Below the pieces are notes generated by a model. That model saw nothing but the letters and a program-made list of their open reading frames with translations, did not search any database and had not been told where the DNA came from. This document shows positions 56,441 through 64,000 of a stretch of 64,000 nt of DNA, in pieces. Position numbers and translations under genes: made by a program. Every line of letters starts with the position of its first letter. Position 1 is the stretch's first letter. The stretch covers positions 2,232,001 through 2,296,000 of the forward strand of contig NZ_CP014579.1 in the NCBI RefSeq assembly GCF_001634365.1, given 5' to 3'. Source of the stretch: Paraburkholderia phytofirmans OLGA172. GTDB taxonomy: Bacteria; Pseudomonadota; Gammaproteobacteria; Burkholderiales; Burkholderiaceae.

Positions 56441-57808
56441 GAAGGGGCGAATCGCGTTTTCGCAGGGGTTACTGATCGGCCACGCGCCATTCTCAACGTA
56501 ACGGATCAGCTTCGGCCACTGTGCGCGCAGGTAGGTCAGCGCCTTGCCGAGCAGGCTGTTGGGCACAACACCGGGCGATTGCCCGACCATCAGATTGTGA
56601 ATGTTATCGAGCACTCGTGTACTGTACCGCCGTCGCAATCGTTGCCGTCGCTCGACCACCCATGTCGTACTGCGGGCCTCGGCGGCGAACAACTTCCCGA
56701 TCAGCTTGATGAAGCGCGTCGCGAGCAGATCGGGCGAGCGCGCTGCTTTCGGCACATTTTCCTCCGCCTTGACGAAGTAACGTCGGCAATGAACCCAGCA
56801 TCCAAGATGCACGAGCTGGTATCGCTCGGCGATACCGTTATAGGGCTCGTAGCCATCGGTCATCAAGACCGCGCCCCGGCGGATGCCCGTGAACAGTTTG
56901 TCGACCAGCTGCGCGCCGCGTCCTGGCGTATATGTGAAGCAGCGGACCGGATTTCCCGAATCCGTCATCTGCGACCAGAGATAGCTCTTCGTTTGAGGCT
57001 TGCGCCCCTTCTCCTTCAGCACTTGGAACGTCGTCTCGTCGCAGTAGATGAGATCCGCATCGAGCAGTGCATCGCGCATCAGGTTGATCACCGGTTGGGT
57101 CGCGACGCCGACACGAACCATGCTCGCGGCGATTGTATTGGACGAGATATCGCCACCGAAGCGCCGCAGCAGGCCTGCCTGACGGTACAGGGGCATTCCG
57201 AACTGGTACTTGCCGGTGGCGATCCACGCGAGCGCCGATTCGGTAAGGAGTCCACGCGGAATGATGCGCAGCGGAGCCGGCGTAACCTTGATGCCGAGAT
57301 CGCAGCAGGGACAAGCATATTTGATGCGCTGGTGCTGGATGACCCGGAGCTGTTCCGGAATCACGTCGAGCTGCTCGCTGGTTTCAACGCCGATCTCGAC
57401 AAGCGCGTGACCGTCGTTAGTGCAGAAGCGTTCGGCTTCTGGCAGTTCGTGGCGCACGACCTCGCGCGGCAGGTCGGGATCGAGCGGCTTGCGGTGACCA
57501 CGCTTCTTGCGCGCGTGCGCGGCAACCTTCGTTTCCGGTGTGTCTTCCTGGGCGGGCGCGCTGTTCGCGCCGAGTGCTTCGGCTTCGTTGAATAACCCGG
57601 GTTGATCCGAACCCCGTGCTTCGCTTTTCGCACCGAACAGTTCACGACGGTAAGCACGCAGCCGTTCCTCGGCGAGATCACGTTCCGCTGTCACGAGCCG
57701 CAGGGCGCCGCGCAAGGCCTCTTGTTCTTCGCGCAACGCGCGGGCCGCATCGCGCTCAGCGAGCAGCTCTTTCAATTCGGCGGCGGTGATCGTGACCTGG
57801 ACCGGCAT
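56441..57808 (-). pseudogene. tnpC: IS66 tnpC, 5' part (interrupted)
   Basis: 456 codons of the IS66 transposase. It opens with the leucine-zipper-like MPVQVTITAAELKELLAERD and then has RELFGAKSEARGSD, the Cys-rich IKYACPCCDLGIKVTP, LIYCDETTFQVLKEKGRKPQ (catalytic Asp), VLMTDGYEPYNGI (second Asp), CWVHCRRYFVKAEENVP, and NPCENAIRPF (Glu). It then runs into the element as WTGRSLCTSFRN. The remaining C-terminus is at 53635-53840. Confidence 0.9.
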
Positions 57809-57838
57809 GCGGATTAGACCGGCACGCCAATAACACGT

Positions 57839-58192
57839 TCAGCTGACGCGTAGATACTCGCGCTTCGGATGTCGCTGGATTGCGCCGATGTCATCGCCGT
57901 CGAGCAGCGCATGTAACAGATCAGGCGTCATCGTCACGACCTCAGTCTTCCGGTCGGGCCATATGAATCTATCGTTCTCGAGGCGTTTCGTCAGGAGCCA
58001 GAAGCCGCTGCCATCCCAGCCCAGGATCTTGATCCGGTCGCGGCGACGGTTTCCAAACACATAAAGCGAGGAGTCCATCGGGTTCAGGCGCATCGACTGC
58101 TCGACGAGAATCGACAGGCTGTTCATGCCGTACCGGAAATCGACGGCATCGCGGTGCAGGTACACCTTCAGATTCTCGTCGAACCGGAACAC
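57839..58192 (-). CDS. tnpB: IS66 family accessory protein TnpB
   Basis: 117 residues with the IS66 Orf2 signatures VYLHRDAVDFRYGMNSLSIL, LYVFGNRRRDRIKILGWDGS, GFWLLTKRLENDRFIWP. It overlaps tnpA by 25 bases and is followed by tnpC after 30 bases. Intact; needed with TnpA and TnpC for transposition, role not defined biochemically. Confidence 0.92.
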   Translation of the reverse strand: MFRFDENLKVYLHRDAVDFRYGMNSLSILVEQSMRLNPMDSSLYVFGNRRRDRIKILGWDGSGFWLLTKRLENDRFIWPDRKTEVVTMTPDLLHALLDGDDIGAIQRHPKREYLRVS

Positions 58193-58719
58193 GGCATTCT
58201 CCCAAGCATCTGAATCACAGTAGCCAGTTCGTCGATGGTCGCGTCCTCGATGTCGAACTCGACGCCGTTCGACAGACGCACGTGCAAGGCGAGCGTCATT
58301 GACAGCGACGAGGGTGAAGACGTTCTTACCGAGGCACTTCCTTCGGGGAGCAACGCCGGCGGCGCCGAAACGACTGAGACGAATGCAGATGACGTACTTG
58401 TGGGAGGCGCCGCCTTGCGCGGACCGCGAAGGTCAATGGCCGCGCCGTCGATCACTCCTTCCGCAGGCGGCGACTCGTGGTGATCAGCGGCAAGCTCCTG
58501 CGGTCCTGGCGCAATGCCTTTCTCCCGGTCCAACAGGTATTTCGTGATCCATTTGCGCAGCAAATTGGCATTTATCCCGTGCTCCTGCGCCATGCGGGCA
58601 ACGGAAACGCCGGGCTGCAGCGCCGCCTCCACCAGAGCACGCTTACCTGTCTCGTCGTAGCGGCGCCGACCATCACGGCTCTGTCGAACTACTCTTAACT
58701 CTGAGTCTTTGTCAGCCAT
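58168..58719 (-). CDS. tnpA: IS66 family TnpA
   Basis: 183 residues from ATG 58719 (MADKDSELRVVRQSRDGRRR), a helix-turn-helix protein of IS3/IS911 Orf A type (ALVEAALQPGVSVARMAQEH, GINANLLRKWITKYLLD), with a low-complexity linker and a C-terminal VRLSNGVEFDIEDATIDELA. The start codon lies within the left arm of a 14-bp inverted repeat (58717-58751), suggesting autoregulation or the element's end. Intact. Confidence 0.88.
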   Translation of the reverse strand: MADKDSELRVVRQSRDGRRRYDETGKRALVEAALQPGVSVARMAQEHGINANLLRKWITKYLLDREKGIAPGPQELAADHHESPPAEGVIDGAAIDLRGPRKAAPPTSTSSAFVSVVSAPPALLPEGSASVRTSSPSSLSMTLALHVRLSNGVEFDIEDATIDELATVIQMLGRMPCSGSTRI

Positions 58720-58751
58720 AGGTGTCCACCTCGAATTGGTGGACACCTATG
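58717..58751. repeat. 35-bp palindrome at the tnpA start
   Basis: CATAGGTGTCCACC (58717-58730) and GGTGGACACCTATG (58738-58751) are perfect inverted copies around seven bases. It covers the tnpA start codon and ribosome site. Confidence 0.75.
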
Positions 58752-59137
58752 CTCCTCGCTCCTGGCAATCACTGCCAGACGTTATAGATGGACCGCATAC
58801 GCCTGAAGTAGCCCGCGAAGACCATGCCAATGCTCCGCAACGCACGCTGTTATGTCACGCGAACTACCACCCTGACGGCGGACAGCTGTTCTTTCCTCTC
58901 GACCATCGGCCTTTCTACGTTCCGTTGGCTCTGCCTGGCGATGACATCACGCCGGAGAAATTCGTGTGTTTTTGTTTCGACGGACACGAGGGTCTCTACA
59001 TTCATCTGAATATCTGGCATGAAGGTGTCTTCGCGCTGAACGGGACTCAGCGATTCCTCGACAAGCAGGGCGCCGTCCACGCACGCGTATCTGTCGACTT
59101 TGCCCGTGAATTTGATTGTCTTCTCGAGGCACCACTT
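58752..59137 (+). pseudogene. ureidoglycolate lyase-like protein, N-terminus cut off by IS66
   Basis: The frame has APQRTLLCHANYHPDGGQLF, FPLDHRPFYVPLALPGDDIT, CFDGHEGLYIHLNIWHEGVF, FLDKQGAVHARVSVDFAREF, CLLEAPL, typical of the ureidoglycolate lyase (AllA) fold, with the His-rich cupin pocket. The N-terminal part lies beyond the IS66 junction and is absent. After APL the reading no longer resembles the family although the frame stays open to 59380. Role would be allantoin/purine catabolism; not functional here. Confidence 0.75.
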
Positions 59138-59454
59138 GCCGATGCCTTCCGACTTCCTTGCTTTGGGCGACGACCTGAAGTCCGAGGACACATTTCCAAG
59201 AAGCAAAGTGCTCGGAATAATCGACCGCATCGCAACCACTCCTTAGCTCGCCTGGACTCAGGCAGCGCGCGTTCTGCCCTATCCAACCGACGACGTGGAC
59301 CCTCCCGTACACACTTGCCCAATGGCTCGCGACAAGAGAGTCCACGCGCACAAACTTTCCTTTGGTCTCTATGCATCTGAGTTACATTTAGCAATCGACT
59401 TCGTTACCAACAGACCGAAGTCACGGGGTCCTGGACTCGCCCGGTTGACTTCTG

Positions 59455-60103
<649 letters not shown>

Positions 60104-60210
60104 TTCGATGCGGGGAGTTCAAGATTCGACACGGACCGGCCAGCCCAGATCGCAGCAAGCTCATGCATCGCCGCAGCGGTCTGGCAGTTGACCGCTGCGC
60201 GAGCAGCTTG

Positions 60211-60444
60211 CTAATATTTACGCGTTGAGCCGACCGAGTGGCTCCCCACCCCCGATGACACACGCGCTTCACTTATGCGCCACATAGAAGTGGCGCCCCA
60301 ACCTATCACCGTCCAGCCGATCAACATGCTTACGACGGTAATTGCGAATGCGTCAGGATGATTCCGAGCGTGCGCTCCCACCGCACATACCAGATACAAA
60401 GTCATTGCGGCTAAGAGGCCAACACCTTCAAGAAACTGCTTCAT
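60211..60444 (-). CDS. small two-helix membrane protein, superinfection-immunity-like
   Basis: 77 residues from ATG 60444, with GGAG upstream: MKQFLEGVGLLAAMTLYLVC, HPDAFAITVVSMLIGWTVIG, WGATSMWRI. The second helix with GWTxIGW resembles the Imm_superinfect family (phage T4 Imm-like), often annotated in Gram-negative accessory regions. Assignment rests on this short motif only. Confidence 0.6.
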   Translation of the reverse strand: MKQFLEGVGLLAAMTLYLVCAVGAHARNHPDAFAITVVSMLIGWTVIGWGATSMWRISEARVSSGVGSHSVGSTRKY

Positions 60445-60515
60445 CACTTCACTCCGGGACTCTGTTCTCGGCAGCGCGTCAAAGACGCGCTTTGCGGAGT
60501 AACACACGCGACGAA

Positions 60516-60794
60516 TCAATGACCTTCGTAGATGCCGTGCGGCGTGGCTACGGCATCACGTTCGCCAGATTCAGACGAAAACGGCGCGGCACCGCCGTAG
60601 GAAGAAGCAGCTGTAGCGTTGCCGGCGGTCTGACGTTCTGCCGCTACTGTCTGTGCACTTTGGCCACGTTGCGAAGCCGGTGCGCCGACTGACGGACGGT
60701 AGAACGGTGCCGGGCCGTATCCGCTTGCAAATGCGGGCACTGAAAGCAGTGTCGAGGCTGCAATCAGCAGAGCGGCGATGGGTTTGTGGTTCAT
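60516..60794 (-). CDS. DUF4148-type secreted small protein
   Basis: 92 residues, with GGAG upstream of ATG 60794. Signal peptide MNHKPIAALLIAASTLLSVP-AFA, then ASGYGPAPFYRPSVGAPASQ, RGQSAQTVAAERQ and SSYGGAAP. Typical Burkholderiales small periplasmic protein of unknown function. Same length and layout as 62060-62338, with which it shares almost the whole central segment. Confidence 0.85.
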   Translation of the reverse strand: MNHKPIAALLIAASTLLSVPAFASGYGPAPFYRPSVGAPASQRGQSAQTVAAERQTAGNATAASSYGGAAPFSSESGERDAVATPHGIYEGH

Positions 60795-61340
60795 GAGAAA
60801 ACTCCAACTGGTGTCGTGTGACGAGGCGCGCTGGAAGTCATCGCGCCACCACATTGAAGTAAATTTTAGTCTTAATCTATCGATCGATATATAGCGATAG
60901 GTCGAAGTCTGAATTGCGGGCCGCTCCACCAATCTCGCCGTCAGAAAGACGACGACCGCGTGCGATTTCGGTTTGGCCGCGCGATCCAAAGTGGAATGCA
61001 GAAACCGTGTATCGGCATGCACGGCATAGTGGCTAAACGTGACCGTCACGGGAACTGGTCGGGTGCCTACTGCTTTCACGCAAGGCGCTACCCTTCACTC
61101 CATTCGGAACGGCACACGCTGACTGCGCAGCGTGTCGTAGAAATGCCAATCTGTTCGGCGGATGTCAATCTGCACATCGAGGCCGCTGCAAGCTAGGGAT
61201 TCGCAGCATCGCTTTCAGTGATCAACGATGCTGTTGCTTCACGTGGGAGTCTTCGAGGAAAGCACTTCCCTAAAAAAACTCCATACGGTTAGCCACGAAG
61301 GTACGTCGCCGCCCCTGGTCGACATGGCATCGCCACGCGC
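60795..61340. other. intergenic stretch between DUF4148 and BON genes
   Basis: No convincing gene on either strand; an AT-richer patch near 60860-60900 is probably the promoter of the DUF4148 gene. Confidence 0.4.
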
Positions 61341-61703
61341 TCAGCCGTGTCCGTGAGAAAAAAGCGAAAGTCTGTTGGAGACAGAGGCAACGCCGGGGAC
61401 ATTAGCTGCTATCTGTTCGGCCCGAGCGATCTGATCGCTGTTACGAACGGTTCCACTCAGGGTGACGGCGCCACTGCGCGCTCGAACGTAGACATTTGAT
61501 GGATTAATTCCTTGCGCCTTACTGAGCGCTCGGCGAACTTGTCTCTCGAGTGCCCGGTCGCTCTTTTTCACGAGTTTCCGATCCGCGCTTCCGGTATCGG
61601 AGATAGCGGCCGTGTTTTCCACCACCGGTTGCGCGTTCGCTGTGAAGTCCGCCATCAGGGAGAGAACAAAGCAAGCTGACCCCAAACATTTTCCGTATTT
61701 CAC
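61341..61703 (-). CDS. BON-domain periplasmic protein
   Basis: 120 residues. The signal-like N-terminus KCLGSACFVLSLMADFTANA is followed after a linker by one BON domain (residues ~48-115): DRALERQVRRALSKAQGINP, SNVYVRARSGAVTLSGTVRN, AEQIAANVPGVASVSNRLSL. BON proteins bind phospholipid surfaces and are often osmotic-stress inducible. Intact, monocistronic. Confidence 0.88.
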   Translation of the reverse strand: MKYGKCLGSACFVLSLMADFTANAQPVVENTAAISDTGSADRKLVKKSDRALERQVRRALSKAQGINPSNVYVRARSGAVTLSGTVRNSDQIARAEQIAANVPGVASVSNRLSLFSHGHG

Positions 61704-62059
61704 GTCGCCCTCGTCAGTCGAAACGACGTCGAAACATTAGCGTTGACGTCTGGGAATTGTCACGGTCAACACTATCACGATCGGAGATAGCGCGCTTTTT
61801 TCGTGCGTCAGTCGCCTCATTTACGCTACAGGCCCTCCACGCGCTCTAACAAAATCCGTCTTCTATGGTTCAATTTTTTCAGCTGCTGGAGCGCATGAAA
61901 ACTAGCGACGTTATGTGACGCGGAATCAAATACAGAACACGGGGAAGAGTACACGCAACGTTTCCGACGTTTCGGTTGCCAGGCAACCGCTTCACCGTAA
62001 AGGCGCTGTGCGGTGCCCGTGCCGATAGTCGGTCAGACTCGCGTGCCGGAAATCTGCGC
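61704..62059. other. intergenic stretch
   Basis: I see no gene or repeat here beyond the presumed promoter of the BON gene. Confidence 0.4.
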
Positions 62060-62338
62060 TTAACGACCTTTGTAGAGATTGTCGGGCGCTGCCACATGCC
62101 GACCAGAATCCGATGCGGACGATGCAGGGGCCACGCCGCCGTACGACGAGATCGCGCCATCATTGCCTGACGCCTGACGCTCAGCTGATACCGTCTGTTC
62201 ACTCTGACCGCGCTCGGAAGCAGGTGCACCCACCGACGGGCGATAGAACGGTGCCGGCCCATAGCCGCTTGCGAAAGCAGAACCAGCGAGCAACGCGGAT
62301 GCTGAAACGATTGCCAGGGCGATATTCTTAAGTTTCAC
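62060..62338 (-). CDS. DUF4148-type secreted small protein, second copy
   Basis: 92 residues from GTG 62336-62338 (VKLKNIALAIVSASALLAGS-AFA), with GGAG six bases upstream; the frame is open to 62350 but this start gives the same length as its paralog. The mature part ASGYGPAPFYRPSVGAPASE, RGQSEQTVSAERQ, SSYGGVAP is nearly the same as in 60516-60794, while the signal peptides differ. Confidence 0.85.
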   Translation of the reverse strand: MKLKNIALAIVSASALLAGSAFASGYGPAPFYRPSVGAPASERGQSEQTVSAERQASGNDGAISSYGGVAPASSASDSGRHVAAPDNLYKGR

Positions 62339-62625
62339 GTAACACTCCAATAGGTTGTTGAGTGGCGGTTGCGCAGCAAATAGAGGTCAGCGCAGCCTCA
62401 CATCAAGGATGAATTTTAGGCCGATGTTATTGGATATCTAGACCGATTAATTCCAATTAACTATTAGCAAATTCCGGAATGATTCGCCTGTCGGTTGACC
62501 ACGCGCCAGCCGAATTGGCCGCCACATCACCTGTAGCGGATAGTCGCAGGTCACGCGATGGTCAGCAGATTGAATGAGCTTGCGGTTCATTCAATGCCTG
62601 CTAAGGCCAGCCCGGCGACCACGTG

Positions 62626-64000
62626 TCATAGAAGTCCCTTCAAAGCGTCGGCCGACCGTAGAAGCCTCAATTTCCCGATAGCCTGTATTTCGATTTGCCG
62701 GATTCTTTCGCGAGTGAGGTCGAGTTGCCTTCCTATCTCTTCCAACGACAATTCTCCGGAGGTGTCGATCCCGTATTTCATCCGTAGCACCTTGGCTTCG
62801 CGAGGAGTGAGCTGCTCCAAGGCTGCGCCGATTGCCGATCGCATTCCCGCGAGCATCGCATTATCTTCAGGCGAAGTTCCTTCGGCGTCCGGGATCAAGT
62901 CACCCAGGCTTGTATCGCTACCCTCACCTACCAGGACCTCCATCGATACTGGCTCACCTGTGATATTCATCATCTCCCGGATCTTCGTCTCGGACAAATT
63001 CATCCGGCTTGCCAATGCCTCGACAGCTGGCTCAGCGCCTGTCTTCTGACGGATTTCTCGGGCTATCCGGTTCAATTTATTGACTGCTTCGAGCAGGTGA
63101 ACCGGAACACGGATAGTTCGAGCCTGATCGGCCACTCCACGGGAAACAGCTTGCCGTACCCACCACGTCGCATAGGTAGAAAACTTCCAACCCCGCCGAT
63201 ATTCAAATTTGTCGACAGCCTTCATCAATCCGATATTCCCCTCCTGCACCAGATCGAGAAACTGCAGCCCACGATTTACATACTTCTTCGCGACCGAAAT
63301 GACGAGTCGCAGGTTCGCTTTCGTCATTTCGTTCTTTGCGCTGCGAACCCGGCTCTCAGCCTTGGACAGGCACCGGCTTGCTTCCTTGATTTCCGAAAGC
63401 GATGCGCACATCCGAGTCTCGACATCAACCAATTGCCGCTGCTGATTCTCGATATCCGGAATGCTGCGCCGCAGGCGATCACCGTAGGGCGTCACCTGTC
63501 TGGTCAGACTGTCCGCCCACGAGAGGTTTGTCTCGTTCCCCGCGAAACTTCGCAGGAACTCATCCCTGGGCATTTGACACGTCTCTACGGCAATCTCATA
63601 TATTTTTCTCTCAATTCCACGCATCTCTGACACAACTGCCTTGAAGCCGACGACAAGTTTCTCAATCAGTTTTCCGGCAAGCGGCAGGTCGTCAAATTCT
63701 TCCCGAATTGCCGCTTTGGCGCTCAAGACGGATTGTGCGTCCACCTCGCGATCCAGCACCGGCTCAGACAGTTTTCTGATCCGTTCGAATCGAATCGCGC
63801 ATCGTTCCACGGTTACGGCTGACGTCCCCTCTTTCGATTCATCTTGGGGCCCGACAGGGGCGTCCATCCCAACATCGCAAGTTGCCGTAGACAGCGCTAA
63901 CTCATCCTCAATGGCAAGCGTATCTATGACCTCGTTAAGGTTCAACTCTTCACCTATTACGCGGCCGGCAGCATGGAGAATCATCTCCACAGTCGGCGGG
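62626..64000 (-). CDS. RpoD-like sigma-70 factor, N-terminus off the window
   Basis: At least 457 residues; the frame is open to the right edge and ATG 63990 is probably internal, since [11 protein letters not shown] continues RpoD similarity. The non-conserved insert is followed by region 2 ([60 protein letters not shown]), region 3 ([20 protein letters not shown]) and region 4 ([40 protein letters not shown]), ending LKGLL. It differs from housekeeping RpoD at normally invariant positions ([18 protein letters not shown]), so it is probably a secondary RpoD paralog on an accessory replicon. Confidence 0.9.
   Translation of the reverse strand, partial: PPTVEMILHAAGRVIGEELNLNEVIDTLAIEDELALSTATCDVGMDAPVGPQDESKEGTSAVTVERCAIRFERIRKLSEPVLDREVDAQSVLSAKAAIREEFDDLPLAGKLIEKLVVGFKAVVSEMRGIERKIYEIAVETCQMPRDEFLRSFAGNETNLSWADSLTRQVTPYGDRLRRSIPDIENQQRQLVDVETRMCASLSEIKEASRCLSKAESRVRSAKNEMTKANLRLVISVAKKYVNRGLQFLDLVQEGNIGLMKAVDKFEYRRGWKFSTYATWWVRQAVSRGVADQARTIRVPVHLLEAVNKLNRIAREIRQKTGAEPAVEALASRMNLSETKIREMMNITGEPVSMEVLVGEGSDTSLGDLIPDAEGTSPEDNAMLAGMRSAIGAALEQLTPREAKVLRMKYGIDTSGELSLEEIGRQLDLTRERIRQIEIQAIGKLRLLRSADALKGLL

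Larger units (their letters stand above)
53635..58751. mobile_element. IS66-family element split by a serine-recombinase element
   Basis: Holds the classic tnpA-tnpB-tnpC set on the minus strand, with tnpC in two pieces. Outer ends were not precisely found: the right side has a 35-bp palindrome (58717-58751) where tnpA starts, and the left end lies shortly before 53635. Confidence 0.82.

Overview
The window reads as accessory DNA from a betaproteobacterium of the Burkholderia/Paraburkholderia group. The evidence is GC-rich coding DNA, three Porin_4-type outer-membrane porins, two small DUF4148-type secreted proteins, LysR and TetR regulators beside flavin enzymes, and a Burkholderiales-style fdn-fdhE-sel cluster. 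It is crowded with insertion sequences, nested recombinase elements and broken genes, which suggests a secondary replicon or a genomic island. The genus is inferred from protein resemblance only.

Region by region. (1) 1-7753: a selenocysteine-dependent respiratory formate dehydrogenase operon, fdnG-fdnH-fdnI-fdhE-selA on the minus strand, with selD divergent on the plus strand. The fdnG reading frame contains an in-frame TGA at 5842-5844 followed by a SECIS-like hairpin. (2) 7913-11795: stacked IS5, IS630 (with a DUF6429 partner) and IS110 elements, with structured noncoding DNA between them. (3) 11796-16138: a 5'-truncated FAD monooxygenase, a broken porin, a LysR regulator and an Old Yellow Enzyme (OYE). 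(4) 16306-24075: an IS30 flush against a recombinase-in-trio (RIT) element, whose third recombinase gene is split by a second complete RIT. (5) 24457-26549: an IS91-like HUH transposase coupled to a tyrosine recombinase. (6) 26805-30190: a TetR regulator, then a glyoxalase-like/FAD monooxygenase/DUF485 operon ending in a cut-off actP-like gene. (7) 30212-34375: a dead ParA/TraL-like ATPase gene split by an IS5, an IS91 remnant and an orphan RIT end. (8) 34481-39679: a porin, a second OYE, an NTF2-like protein, a luciferase-like monooxygenase stub and a second LysR. (9) 39734-41091: two MITE-like palindromic elements and IS110 debris. (10) 41406-46261: a second, full-length selenoprotein fdnGHI operon without its own fdhE or sel genes. 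(11) 46383-52638: two NB-ARC-type regulators (one fragmentary), MFS and monooxygenase fragments, a DUF3892 protein and an intact porin. (12) 53461-59137: an IS66 element whose tnpC is split by a three-gene serine-recombinase element, flanked by gene fragments. (13) 59455-64000: small genes, a katG remnant, a BON-domain protein, the DUF4148 pair and an RpoD-like sigma factor running off the edge.

How the genes work together. Both fdn operons need UGA decoding; SelA and SelD are present here, while selB is presumed beyond the left edge and selC is not seen. FdhE from operon 1 may mature both enzymes. The OYE, FAD-monooxygenase, glyoxalase and porin genes look like a duplicated and decaying catabolic set. 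A motif centred on ATCGATTGAT precedes the glyoxalase operon and one OYE and sits in the porin upstream region, and a related sequence precedes tetR, which suggests one small TetR regulon.

Most striking for follow-up are the RIT-in-RIT nesting with fully readable ends, the twin selenoprotein formate dehydrogenases, the shared operator family, and two insertions whose pre-insertion genes can be rebuilt from the sequence (IS5 in the ParA-like gene, the serine-recombinase element in IS66 tnpC).
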